From Obelidium mucronatum (Eukaryota; Chytridiomycota; Chytridiomycetes; Chytridiales; Chytriomycetaceae), in the NCBI GenBank assembly GCA_025765595.1, contig JAIVFH010000120.1:29324-93323 (forward strand): 64,000 bases of DNA, read 5' to 3'. The stretch's first letter is position 1. Each line of letters begins with the position of its first letter. Positions 35,273 through 46,790 of the stretch are shown here, in pieces. The position numbers and the translations under genes are program-made. The notes below the pieces were generated by a model. That model saw only the letters and a list, made by a program, of their open reading frames with translations. It had not been told where the DNA came from and made no database searches.

Positions 35273-36383
35273 ACCGTTTTGCACGGATTTTGTTCTGATA
35301 CAGGTGTATGATTCACACAGATTTGTTTCAAACTGATTTTTTTTTAGAAATCCATTCTCAAACGGATTTTTTAAAATGTTGAAAAAGATCCAAGATGAAT
35401 TATTGAGGAAGTAGCTAAAAGAATCCTATGAAAGAACCACTCACTGACATGGCAGAAAAGTTCCGAGTGTTGGTAGAGGTGCTGGTCAGCCAAGGGAGCG
35501 TGGGATAAGGGAAGAAATGGGACAACAGGCAGCCAACACTACACCAAATTGTTGAGACAGCGGGTGACAATTTCTACTCATTTTGTAGAAATATTCAAAC
35601 AGGTGAGAGGCGTGGAGAAGTTTGTTGGAGTAAAGTGGTGGGCAGCAGATAAAATGATTAAAAGAGATGCAGGAGTAGTGGAAAACAATGCAGACAGCTA
35701 AAATGCGGATGTTGCAGCAACCGCAGCAGAAAACAACACTCACCAGACAGCACACAGGCCTGCGGCTCTGATCCCAACAATCCAGGAAAAGAAAGCAGAA
35801 ATGGAGGTTATGGAAGACCCAAAAGATGAAGGCAAAACAAAATCAACATATCAAATTAATACTAAAGATAAAAATAGAAATAATCTGAGAAACAACGGTA
35901 CTCTTCCAAAATGGTCATAGTGCATATTTTCTGCTTTATTTATCATTGGCGTTGTAGCATTTTGAGGCAGAGGCATTATTTCTACAGCATGCGTCCCAAT
36001 TCAGAAACTTCAGGGAGGGGTTTGCAGTTGTGCAGATTGAGGGAAGCCAGGACCAGCAGAAAGGCAATCTCTCAGGAATTGTGTCCTCAACATTGCCTAG
36101 GTACAGGTTGAACAACTGGAGAGGAAAAGAGCACAAAACTCACGCAGAATCATGCCGCAGATGTTTGCACCAAAGAAGTGGCTCGACACAATGCTGATGG
36201 CAGTGACACAAACAAGGACGCCAACCACTGGCTGCGCGTAAATTTACTTGTCAGCAACCAGTGCAGGCACTGGCGGCAGCTGACTCGCAAAGACGCAATA
36301 ATCCAAAAACTGGACACAAACAACAGCACTTCTCTGGGAAAAATAACCAAACCCAATCAGTAAGAAATAACATAAGTCACCAA
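35273..36383. other. Degenerate DNA, no gene assigned
   Basis: Short frames on the plus strand (for instance 36155-36360) have protein-like composition but no continuity or family match. I would treat this as decayed transposon or gene DNA. Confidence 0.4.
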
Positions 36384-36530
36384 CTAGGACACTGTAGAAG
36401 TAGTTGTCTTGTTAGCAACAGCCTGAGACTTGGGAACAGACATTGACTTGGATCCAGCAGTCTTGAAGGCACCAGCAGATGTTGGCTTGAGGACAGCTGT
36501 TTTTGGCACTGGCTTGGAACTGGAATCAGC
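36384..36530 (-). pseudogene. Ser/Lys/Pro-rich coding remnant
   Basis: A minus-strand frame of about 48 codons rich in Ser, Lys, Thr, Pro and Ala ends in a stop at about 36384. Its bias is typical of tails of retroelement structural proteins. It lies just downstream of the endonuclease fragment and may be part of the same dead element. Confidence 0.3.
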
Positions 36531-36535
36531 TGTCT

Positions 36536-36763
36536 TTAACAGAAGGAATCAAGAAGGATATGCAAAAGGTTATTGAACCAATTGCGCTCAGTTGGGCGGA
36601 ATCCAGAACCGATCATTGGAACAACATCACAGTGAATATCCAAATGTGTCCCAGCAACGTTGAAGTCTGCCCCAACCACCACAGAGAATCCATCTTCCTG
36701 TAGCTGTGCAATACGAGCGCTACACAAAGGCCGTTTGAAACCCATTGTGAAGTGGGAATTCAC
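36536..36763 (-). pseudogene. Endonuclease fragment (C-terminal half) of a non-LTR-type element
   Basis: The frame has the hallmark of an apurinic-type (EEP) retroelement endonuclease: a VVVGADFN motif followed by a conserved Asp and a region ending in LLDSF. It continues the endonuclease frame at 38326-37793 after a gap of about 1.1 kb of foreign DNA. No reverse transcriptase was found downstream on the minus strand, so the element is truncated. Confidence 0.55.
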
Positions 36764-37890
36764 TTCACTGGGGTTTCTTTAATTCACTTTATTTTATCTT
36801 TATTTACACACTTATTTATTTATGATTTATTTGGTTATTTATTATTTATTTATTTGTGTTGGGGGAATTGGATTTCTTTGTTGCAGATTTACATTTTGTG
36901 GGGGAAACTACAAAAAGAGGATGCGGTGAAGAAATAAAATACAAGTTGCTGAGAATGAAATAATAGGCCACTATCCAGCTCTACAGGGCTTACCACGAGT
37001 CCCAGTTTCAGAGTAACAATGTGTCGGTTACTTACATGATTATCCTGGGGAGGGTGTAGGCTCTCTAGATGCGCAACTTAACGCATTCTATCGTTCTCCT
37101 GTGATGCGTTCGCAGGACAAGGGGTTTGATGTCGGATGACGCGTGTGTCACATGAGTGGATCAAAGAGATCCACGGGACCTTGCGGTAATTATTACGTAG
37201 GCCTGGAGGTGGCGGACACAGAGTGGCCCAGACTGGTAGCGGAGGATTGAGAAAGGCGCTATTGGAATTCTGGTGGCGCGACTTAACTGTGTTGCGGATT
37301 GTGGACCCCAAGGCAGGGACCCGGGACCGCGATTACAATTCCGTCTAGCTAGTAATAATTATTATCACGTGTTTGATGACCCACGGTGCGGCAGAGGTGA
37401 GGCCTGGTCAAAATCAAACAGTGGCGTGTGGGGAGATGAGGGTGGATGATGGGCTTGAGGTGCGTGACGTAAGGAGCGGGGTTAGTATGTGGTGGTTTAT
37501 TTAATTTCGTTCTTTATTCTTCTATCTTCTTCTTCTTTCTTTATTTGTTTGCTTTTAACCCTTTGATAGAATCAAAGTTGTAGCGGCAGCTATTTCCGCA
37601 GTTGGTATCAGGGCCAGGACCACTAATTGTGATCAGTTTAACTTCGCACGGGAACTAAAAGTGTGGAGAGATTACTAACCAAACAATAAAAACCCCATAG
37701 GTTATATCCGCGGGAGGGATCTGGGCTTACAGCGTGGGCTTGGAACTCAGGCTTGCGGAGAGTGTGGCTGGATCTGTAGCACACAGCCGCGCTCAGCCTA
37801 TGGGGCGTTCTGGGAACTCACCTGGACCGCAGTTCCTGGGATATTGGAGGCATCCCGTGATACACCATATTTGTATTGAAGACTGGCATT
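36764..37890 (+). mobile_element. Insertion with LTR-like end and primer-binding site
   Basis: Splits the endonuclease coding sequence. At 37603-37615 the sequence TGGTATCAGGGCC closely resembles the primer-binding site complementary to initiator tRNA-Met that follows a 5' LTR; the two bases before it at 37599-37600 are CA, as at an LTR end. A TGGGAA is present at both edges (near 36757 and 37889) and may be the target duplication. No coding capacity remains, so this is a remnant. Confidence 0.4.
37603..37615 (+). other. Candidate retrotransposon primer-binding site
   Basis: TGGTATCAGGGCC differs by one base from the TGGTATCAGAGC of many LTR elements primed by initiator tRNA-Met. Confidence 0.4.
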
Positions 37891-38326
37891 GGGAAAATAA
37901 GCTGAAACCAGCACCAGTTCCCCAAAATGAAACTTGATGTAGCGACCTTCCAGCGACGTTCCAACTAGGGAATGTTTCGAAGAGGGCAGTTGGTGCTTGC
38001 TGAAACAGGGACTGACGAACTAAGATAGCGTCCCCATTTGATCCAAGACCACATTGGAGCTGCTCATGCGGAAATTCCGACGTGTAGAAGTCATGGGTTT
38101 GATGGGCTGCGTAGTCGGCGATGTTGGGGTGTTCAAGGATGTCAGAAAATAACTGGCGACCAAACCGGGTTTCTTGAAGGAATACAACGTCGGCGGCTGC
38201 AAAAGCTGCCTTTGAAGCGTCTGACATTTTAGCAAAAGCGTTACAAGTAGAGTTTTGGTTCCAGGACCAGAACGCGACGTTACTGACGTCGATGTTGAGA
38301 TCCCAAGTCCACGATGGTTGGAGCAA
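37793..38326 (-). pseudogene. Endonuclease fragment (N-terminal half) of a non-LTR-type element
   Basis: Reads with the EEP-nuclease order: an N-x-N type strand near the start, ADVVFLQETR with the metal-binding Glu, and SNGDAILVRQSL in the place of the usual G-G-x-A/V-I strand. The homologous part ends around the GTGAGF segment near 37890, where the insertion starts; the last ~30 codons are insertion DNA. Probably the start of ORF2 of a LINE-like element. Confidence 0.6.
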
Positions 38327-38479
38327 TCTGATAACTGTAGTTTAAAGACATGTTTTACGGAATTAAAATTGCTGTTTGGTCCAGAATAGGACTGTTTTTT
38401 TTCGTTGTTGATTGTTCGTTGTTTTTGGGCAGAATTGTCAAATCTTTATTTTTTGCGACCAACAAAATAAATATTGAAA

Positions 38480-40700
38480 TAAAATAATTGAAAAGTTAAA
38501 TAATGAACTGCTGCCTCTAACGTCTAAAATAACTGAACCACTACAACAAACTCCCTCACAAACCACCAGCCTACAGCAAAATCATCAAATCATTGCTCTC
38601 CGCTTTCGGCTTCTTCTGCCACTCGACAATATTTCTTGTACTGGAATAATTGTTTGATACTGGACACTCTGTCTTGCGAGGTGAGTTTGGTCCACATGTT
38701 ACCTCTAGAATCTCAAGTCAAAGTTGCATGCGTCGAAGTGATGAAAGGCATAGCGTGAAAGGGGTTGTTTCACCACGAGGACAGATCCAGACTTTTTGTT
38801 TAGCTTCCAGTTTTCCCTCAAGAGCAACGTGGGCGTCGCGAATCAAGCTGTAAAGTTGATTTCTTTCACCTCCAGCGTTTGTCATCCAAAGTAGAGCAGA
38901 CAAATCATAGGCTCCCTTGGCCAACGCATCGCAAGCAAGATCGAAACTACAAGCATTCAATTTGTCAAGACTGACTTGGCAACAAAGACGTTACGTTCTG
39001 GAACTTGACATAGAAGCGCAGCAATGCGTAGGTGAAATACTGGGTGTTAGCAGAAAACGAGGGTGGTGGAGCCGATTCCATGCTAAATACACGAGCCTTG
39101 AAGTCTGACATTGCCTTTAACTGGAATTCTTCAAGTGATTGGTATCCAAGAGTGGTTCCAAACTGAGGAATGGTAGTCAACTTGTAGAGTTTTGCAGAAA
39201 CCTGCTCTAGATTGTCCATCCCGCCTTCATATTCAGTCAGCTTCATTGCGTTGGATCAGAGCAAGTTCTGGACACTCTGTGGAGTTGATTAGTTAAGACC
39301 GTCACAAAGAAGGACACTCTGAATGAGCTGCACATCCGCCTGCACGCTATCAACAGTCACAGGTACTGGAACTGCTTCCTCAATTTTTGGGTAGAAGCGA
39401 TGAGTTCAGAGACAATCATGCAGGTGAGTTACAGCTAGAGGCGACACTGCCAGAAACTTGTAAAGACTATCAAAACCCAAGAACGGTTTGTTAAAGACCT
39501 TGAGAAGCACCTTGTTCTGATCAATTCTCACAAGAGGCCCTTTCATGTCATATTTGTACTTTGGTACAGGCTTTTTGGGTAGGACTTTCTCGAGTGGAAC
39601 TGGAAGCTGCTTTGGTACTGGAGACACTGGTTTTTTTGGGACTGGAGTAGGCACGGAAGGAACTGGAACTGACTGAGGCAGCTGAACTTCTTTCGGAAGG
39701 AGCTGCGGTTTTGGGGACTTAGGAGCTTCTGAAACTGGTTGAGGAACTGGTACGGCATCAAATGGAGTTTAAACTGGGGCGCAGCTTTGGGCAGGTTGAA
39801 TTCTTTGAAGCTTCTCAATGGGGATTCCAGCCTTTGGTTCCTTGTCGTCGTCTTGACCTCGTTTAGCTGCTAGCCTTTCTGCTTCAGATCTTGCAAACAT
39901 GACCTCCTCAATAACTTGTGCACAGTTGAATACGTCTCCTTCATCACTTCCGGTGAGTTCCCTTAACACATCCAAAGCGGCTTCAGCTTCTTTGTCAGGG
40001 ATCTCACAACCCCCAATTGTCTTCAGTACCTCGGCACTTAATACACAGTTCCGTTCCAATACTTTGAGGTAAAGCTCTTCTCTTTCCGGGTAGACGACAG
40101 GGAACCTGAGCCTTCAGGACGGTGAACCTTGTAGGAAGTGCCTCGCGAGTGCCCCACTAGATCAACTAATACGAGTACCCTCTCCGCTGGCCAGTTCAGA
40201 GGACCTGGATGTCCCCCTATGGTGCTTTTGGGCTTACGCGTGGCTGTCCAGTCAGTAGCAATGCTAGCGGAGTTCTTTGAACTGAGCGTCAACTCTGATT
40301 CACAACTACTTCGCTTTATTCAATGTCAATCCCCCGCAAATCTCTCAACCAAAGAGAATAATTACAATAAATGCAAAAGAGATAACGAATGCTGCTAACA
40401 TTAACTCCCGGTTCAAACCCCAGTGAGTGCCCTAGCGGCATCTCACATTTCGGGTACTCCGCTTCGGTTCCGTTTAGCATCATAGTGGTAGGCATCCCTT
40501 TTCCGGCTTTCATGGCCTCGGCATTTTGTCCATGAGAAACTTACGGATTCCACCCTTTCCAACTATGAAAGGGAATTTAGATGGGGCCATTACTGGGGCC
40601 GTAGCAAATGGAGCAGCACTTGGAGTAGGAGCGATAGCTGCTTGTGGGGCTACCGCAGGCTGATTTTGCGAAATTGACAGGAAAAGGTCCTTGGCCATTG
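38480..40700 (-). pseudogene. Broken ORFs upstream of the endonuclease, possibly ORF1 of the same element
   Basis: Several minus-strand frames follow one another with frameshifts: 40698-40510 (Ala/Pro-rich), 40059-39769 (helical, acidic, begins with ATG), 39750-39406 (a Pro/Lys/Val repeat with PVPKKPV-like units), 39246-38965 and 38960-38718. Their order just before the endonuclease and their low-complexity linkers suit an ORF1/Gag-like protein of a LINE-like element. No zinc knuckle or RNA-binding fold is seen, so the identity is inference. Confidence 0.35.
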
Positions 40701-40900
40701 TTGGAATCCATTAGCGGCATTTGTTCAAGATCAACCTTTGGCGATAAGACCAGACGATGACTTCGATTGTCCGGGAAAGGGAGGGGTTCGTCGGTCTACT
40801 TGCGATGTTTCAGAGAAACTTTCGACCCCGTGTTTCGTAAACAATAAACACGCTCTTTTACTTTATTTAAGAACACAACGTTGGATTAGCGCAGGCGAAT

Positions 40901-40918
40901 CCTGACACTCCCCCTGTT
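40901..40918 (-). other. Copia polypurine tract and 3' LTR start
   Basis: On the minus strand a purine run AGAACAGGGGGAG is followed at once by TGTCAGG, the usual start of an LTR, just after the polyprotein ends. The LTR would run from 40907 toward lower coordinates. I did not find a second copy, so its other end is unknown. Confidence 0.5.
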
Positions 40919-40996
40919 CTTAAACATCGTATGTAAAGTAAACAACCGTAAAAGTCATCTGTTTAAATTACAACCCCGTTATCGCAAAGATTAAAA

Positions 40997-41740
40997 TCAA
41001 CAACGATCTAAACTTCTCTCCGTACATTCACCACGTAAAACTCTGAGATATTGCATACCCGTATTTCTACGGTGCTTAATAAACACAGGTTCTGGTAAAG
41101 GTTTCGTTTCAATGTCAGAATCATTATCCGCTCCGGGAATATGAAGACAATCAATTGTTTTATCCGCAAAGAATTCTTGGACTTTCCAAAATCTTCGATG
41201 CATCCATTTCGTTGCCTCAGTACGTTTGTTCTCGCGAACACGTTTTACAAAAGCATCGTTGTCGGAATACATTACTAACGTTTTAACAACATCCAATTTC
41301 AAATCTTCGGAGAGATTCATTAGAAAAGGGACTTCGAGCGACGCTTCATAGAATGCAATGTGCTCCGCTGCAGTCTGATCCGCGGTACACACTTTCTGCT
41401 TATTCGAGCGCCAACTAATAGCAGATTTTCCCATGAATTTGAAAATCCAACCCGTTTGAGCTTTTCCACTTTCCGCATCCGGTTCTGACGCGTCAGCCAA
41501 ACCAATGAAATAGATTTGCTTCGGAATAGGATTGGGAGCACGGTAGTAGACAATGCCCATGTCGTAAGTATGCTTTAAATAACGCAATACCTTTTTTGCA
41601 CCATTCCAGTGACGCATTGTTGGTTTGTGGAGAGCGCGAGACCATAGGCTTACACTTGCACTAATATCCAACCGACTAATCACACATGGATACATCAGAC
41701 TTCCAATAAGAGAATTATAATCAAAACTGATTAAATCCAA
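40997..41740 (-). pseudogene. Ty1/copia RNase H domain
   Basis: The C-terminal part of a copia polyprotein. After the linker with SRLDISASV and RYLKHTYDMG it has GLADAS, the WRSNKQK motif, a TAAEHIA helix, SDNDAF and a D-x-x-TKPL-type tail (DSDIETKPL). It is one frame away from the reverse transcriptase upstream, the two being joined by a frameshift near 41745-41765. Part of the host element of the nested cluster. Confidence 0.85.
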
Positions 41741-42270
41741 GTCCTCTTTGCTTCCGTGAAATCCGCTCCTACTGACATAGGAATACGAGTCCCGTTACAA
41801 TCTTGCATCTTGAAGCGATTCAGAATACGATGAACGTATTTTGATTGATGCAATAACGCGTAACTTCCATCTGACCTGTAATCGATTTCCATACCCAAGT
41901 GATATTCGCAGCGACCTTGGTATGTGATGTCAACTTTTGATTTGATGTCTTCGACAACAGATTCAATTATCGACTCATGACAGATAATCAAGATATTGTC
42001 AACATAGAACGCTATCCAGATCCAGAAACCATCGACATATTTCTCAAATAGGCAAGGATCGGCATAACTCATCGTATATCCCAGAGATACCAAGATACTG
42101 CATAGCTTTTGATACCATAATCTTCCAGCTTGCTTTAACCCGTAGAGACCTTTGAGTAACAACCACAGCACATCCTTTCGCGAATAGCAACTTGGTGGTC
42201 TGACATAAACTTCCACATCAACCTCTCCATTCAGGTATGCTCCCACCGCATCCTCTGTGTATATCCCAAT
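41731..42270 (-). pseudogene. Ty1/copia reverse transcriptase, second half
   Basis: Continues the RVT_2 domain after the Harbinger insertion. It shows EDAVGAYLNGEV (D-x-x-x-A-F-L-N-G class), LLKGLYGLKQAGRLWY and the active site. The active-site YVDD is changed to YVDN: the second catalytic aspartate is lost, so the enzyme is dead. YHLGMEIDY and the thumb motif HQSKYVHRILNRF follow. Confidence 0.85.
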
Positions 42271-42394
42271 AGGGGTGGTCAAAGTAGGGAATCTGAAGAT
42301 TTTGAAAATCGATTTTGATCCAAATGAAAAGCAGTTTTTGGGGATCACGAAAATCGTTTTTCGCAAAAAGGCCAGTCAAAGTTCACTTCAATAC

Positions 42395-43780
42395 ATGCCA
42401 GTTCTCAGTGAGCGGCAGGACTTGCTACAGTCTCTGGAACGCCTGATTCGGCATTCATACACCGAGGACGAGGAGGCAGCTTTCTTGCACCATATGATGT
42501 CTTCCGACAGTGATAGCGATTCAATTTCATCGTCGCCTGATTCAAACAGCACATCAGATTCAGACTCGTCAATCTGCTCCCAAGACAATCCATTCCTTTC
42601 TCGAACAGAAAGTGCAGAGTTTGAGGATCTTTTGGATCTGTATTTTGATGTCAAAAAAAACGGTATCTCAACGAGCGGCGATCGATACCAAAGAGCAAGG
42701 CTCTTCGTTTGTTAATCGTACAATATCGGGATGACAACTTCCGAAGTCGTGCACGAATGAATAAACAGTCTTTTGCCAAACTGTTGGAATCTATCGAGAG
42801 CCATTCAGTATTCAAGAACAATTCTCGGAACAAGCAACACCCAGTTTGGATCCAGCTATTGGTGACTCTTGAGCGATATGGAACATTTGGTAATGGATCA
42901 AAGCTTGAATCGACAGCGCAAAACATGGGCATTGCTAAGGGATTGGTGGTGTTGTTCACTCAGCGTGTCACAACAGCAATTGTTTCTTTGCAACACAAAG
43001 TAATCAAATGGCCATCTGCTGCGCAACGATCCAAGATTAGTCGAAAAATGCAGCGAAAGTATGCTCTACCAGGGTGCATTGGATCGATCGATGGTACTCA
43101 CGTTATCTTCAATCAAAAGCCCTCCAATCAAGGCGAAGTGTATTGGTGTTATAAAAAGTTTTACGGGCTCAATTTGCAGGTAGTTATTTTTAGAGTTGCT
43201 GTCATCTTTTAATGTTGTTTAGATGGTGTGTGACGACTCAAGGCGTATCCTTTGGTTTACCACAGGATATCCAGCTTCCATGTACGACTCGAACGTTTAT
43301 TCCAAAACTCGATTGTTCCGCAAACCACACAAATTTTTTGGCGTTGGACAGTATTTGTTGGGGGATTCTGGGTACACGCTATCCAGCCACATGATAACCC
43401 CCTATAGTCGCGGACAGCAATTAATTCGGCGAAATGAGCAATTTAATGAGCAATTTTCTCAAGCACGTGTAAGAATTGAGCACGTCAATGGAATCTTGAA
43501 GGGGAGATGGGGTTCTCTGCAGGGACTACGACTTTCGACAGCAAACAAAGAAAAAATGAAGTTTATTAATCAGTGGATAACGGCTTGCATCATATTGCAT
43601 AATTTTCTGCTTGAAGATGAATGGACTTCAACAGATGGTTGGTATGAAGATAAGGAGACCACAGCTATTGGCTCCGAAAGCTCTCACCAGGCAGAGCTAA
43701 TTGGACTGAGTTTGCTTGATGGAAGAGCAAAGAGGGAAAAGTTGAAACGAGGAATGATGAGAAGGAACTTTATTGAATGA
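42395..43780 (+). CDS. Harbinger transposase (DDE_Tnp_4 type)
   Basis: Nuclease that cuts and pastes the element. The N-terminal part from ATG 42395 is acidic and Ser-rich (a run of S-D repeats) and ends in a different frame from the next part, so either a small intron or an indel lies near 42710-42730. The catalytic frame covers 42724-43179 and, after a 43-bp intron (43180-43222), 43223-43780. Catalytic signals: GSIDGTH (first Asp), PASMYDSN (second Asp), LLGDSGY, and the Glu in RVRIEHVNGILKGRW. The DNA-binding helices upstream fit the family. Apart from the N-terminal frame change the gene looks intact. Confidence 0.85.
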
Positions 43781-45151
43781 GTGAATACATGTCCGCAGCC
43801 TCGGCAAACGAGACGCCAAGCTCTTTTGACATCTGCAAGATCATCTCCATTTTCTGTTTCTTTCCTTTTAAGTCCAATTCCCTTTGTTGCATCTCTGTTC
43901 GCTGTTTCAGTTCTTCCCGCTTATCCAACCTCTCGGCCTCCCACTTCATTCTCTCCAACTGTAACTTCTCTTTTCTCGTTTCCTGTTTCGCATTCTCCAT
44001 TTGGAGTAGGATCTCGTTTCGTTCAAGTTGGGTTTGTCGGTACTGAGTTGGAAAATCTGCTCGTTTTGATGATCGGCCAGCTTCGATTTCCATCTCTGCT
44101 TTGATGTCAGCGTCATTTCGCAAAAATTTTGTTGATGGCTTCTTTTTGGAGGAGGCTTGCTTTCTTTTGCCCTGTGGTCTGATTGTTTTTGTTGTAGCTG
44201 AAACAGAAACCTCCGAAATATCGGTTTCATTCGGAAATGGAACTGGATCTTCTGACGGATCGTAACTAGAATTAATATCAATAATTTTCATGTCTTGAAT
44301 CAGGGTTAAATCATTGACTCACTCATACAGATTGAAGCCAGGCTGCTGTGTTGGTTGATGTAAAACTTCCACTTCGTCATCCATCTCTTCATCCTCCTCA
44401 CCAAAGTTCCCAATATCCCCATCACTGGCTTCATCGGCTCCAATTTCATCTTGTGATCCACCACTGTCTGAATCGTCATCTTTGTTATTCTCGACATCAT
44501 CGTCATCACTTTCCCCTACTCCACACTCAGCAACAGCAACAGGATTAATATTCACACGCTCGCCGTATAGCTTGTCCAAACGACTGTACTGAGGGCACAT
44601 GTGCTCCAGCTTTTCCTCGATTGTTTCAATACCCCTGGTAACATCGGTTTCTGTCACACCAAAACCAGTCTGATCTGCGTCACTCCTGGCTTTCTTGTAT
44701 CTGTGTTAAAATACAAACGTAAGAAGCCCGAAATAGAACCTATTTTATGAAAGTACCTTGTTATCCATGCATTAAATCGATTCTTCAGAATCTTAGCATC
44801 CCAATTGCACTTGCATTGCTGACGTACAAACTCTGCCAGCTGTTTGTACGCATCAGTACGCTTTAACGATTGTCCAGACTTCATTTTCGCTCCTTTTCCA
44901 GCACCCCCAGTGATTAGAGCAAAGTTCTTCGGAACTTCAAGCCATGATATCATTGCTGCAAATTCTTGAGGGGTTGTGTAGGATCGAGAGGAAGCATCCT
45001 TCTTTTGAATAGCTCGCTTCCGCTTCAAAGGACTGGGACTTGGAAGATTTCGTCTGCGCAGAGGACTAGGAGGCTTCATGACAGGGCTTGCCTCCGTATT
45101 TGTTGTTTCGTTTGGATTGCTGCGAGGAAGGTCTGCTTTGGTGCGAGCCAT
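43770..45151 (-). CDS. Harbinger Myb/SANT-like accessory protein, three exons
   Basis: The second Harbinger protein, which in this superfamily helps the transposase enter the nucleus and bind the ends. Exons on the minus strand: 45151-44757, 44700-44323 and 44265-43770, closing at 422 residues. It starts with a basic Pro/Ser-rich region. A trihelix/Myb-like domain follows, spread over exons 1 and 2 with spaced tryptophans (MISWLEV, CNWDAK, FNAWITRY). An acidic stretch rich in Asp/Glu comes next, then a C-terminal coiled coil with many Gln, Glu, Arg and Lys. No defect is seen. The partner transposase lies tail to tail. Confidence 0.75.
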
Positions 45152-45318
45152 AGGTGAAGCCGCTTTGAAAAGCGTTTTTGGTGCAAAGTTGAAAAACAAA
45201 CAACGAAAAGCGGCTTCTGTCTCGCTTTTCAATTTGAAAAGCTGTTTTTGGACATCCCCAAAAACGCTTTTCAAGAATTTGAAAAACAAGAAAATACCCG
45301 ACTTTGACCACCCCTAAT

Positions 45319-45751
45319 GTTAAGCTACATAGACATTGCAATGAGAAAACACATTGTTGTGTTTTTGATGACTGGTGAGTATGTGTCCACAAAATTGACA
45401 CCATAGCGTTGATAATCTCCTCGCGCCACTATTCGACACTTGAATTTTGCGACTTTATCAGCCGGGAGATCCTTGTGGTTCTTCACAGCATAGACTTCCA
45501 TAGTAGGGATAATTTCCGTACCCTCTGGAACATCGGAAGCTAGAATCTCCTTGTAAGTCTTGTGATTCTCCAAGTTCTTCAACTCCGCTTCTTCAGCATT
45601 CAACCATTTGCGTGGATTTGCTGTCTTGAATATGTCCGCATGTCTGATTGGTACATTTCCATCCCAATCCAGACCAACTATTTTCTCCTTCACGGTACTG
45701 GTAGTTGTTGCGTGCATCGCGTAGACTATTAGCGATGGTTCCAGGAATATT
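45319..45751 (-). pseudogene. Ty1/copia reverse transcriptase, first half
   Basis: Start of the RVT_2 domain: NPRKWLNAEEAELKNL, TEIIPTMEVYAVK, the KCRIVARGDYQRYG motif and DTYSPV. A TAG stop occurs a few codons before the Harbinger insertion. The left edge is the 2.0-kb repeat that interrupts the polyprotein. Confidence 0.85.
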
Positions 45752-46587
45752 GCAGGTTGCTTGTCAACCTGTCATGTAAAGGGGGAGTTTGAGGGGGTTG
45801 GAAGGCAATTCCTTGTAGTTCTATTTTTAGAAAATGGAAAATTTAAAGTTATTCCTGACTTTTATTTTTGTGCATTCTTGACATTTGGAAGTTACAACCA
45901 ATGGGGATTCCCAACTTTATGAAAACAAACATAAAACAAAAAAAGTCTGGAGAATGATCAAAGCTGAAAAGATTGAAAGGTGGGTGTTTTTTGGGTACTA
46001 TTTCAAACTAGGGAGCCTGGCTACTGCAACAAACTTATCCTGATGCTGGCCACCCACTAACATGCCAGGGTTACCCATAATAACATGCCAGGGTTACCCA
46101 TACTAACATGCCAAAAAAAACTTTGTAGAAATTTTTCTGTATGTGTTCTCTTTTTCTTGCTAACAGCCCTAGACTTAAGAGGATATTGACTTAGGTAATA
46201 CATGTCAAGAATGGCTAGGTTAAGTTTGTACTCACCTCTAACCCAGCCCCATGACCATCAGGTAACATGACAGGTCAAATTGAACCCACTTACATATTAA
46301 GAGGAATAATAAAAGGAATTTAAGCTGGTGGGTGTGTTAGAAAATAAGTTGGATGCATTTCAGGGGCACAACAAATTAAATACCAAGAGGAATTAGTTAT
46401 ACATACTTTTATTATAAAAATAAATATGGAAAAATATAAGATGGGGGTTACATTGCAATGATGAAGCTTTAGAGAGCAAAGAAAAAGAAAAATGAAGGGG
46501 AAATCTAAAAACTATCTGTTGATAACATAAGCAATCAAGAGAGAATTTTCAGGCAGGGGAGGGGGGGGGGGCCAGTGGGAGACTGTA

Positions 46588-46790
46588 GCTTTAATACTTT
46601 ATTGTATTGTATTCTATTGTATTGGATTTGTATTTGTATACTATTGTATTGTATTCTATTCTATTCTATTGTATTGTATTGTATTGTATGTATGGTATTA
46701 GTACATCAGCTACAGTCTCCCAACCAGCTATGGTATAGTATTGTATTGTATTGTATTGTATTGTATTGTATTGTATTGGAATTATTAGTA
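46588..46790 (+). repeat. TATTG microsatellite
   Basis: Uneven tandem copies of the pentamer TATTG and its variants, in two stretches either side of a short unique piece. Confidence 0.85.

Larger units (their letters stand above)
42271..45315. mobile_element. PIF/Harbinger DNA transposon, 3045 bp, complete with both genes
   Basis: Inserted in the copia reverse transcriptase. Terminal inverted repeats: the left end begins AGGGGTGGTCAAAGTAGGG and the right end is its inverse with one mismatch. AAT flanks both ends (42268-42270 and 45316-45318), the 3-bp target duplication typical of the superfamily. Removing the element and one AAT restores the copia frame apart from one TAG. It carries a DDE transposase on the plus strand and a Myb/SANT-like partner on the minus strand, convergent and overlapping by 11 bp. 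Confidence 0.9.
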
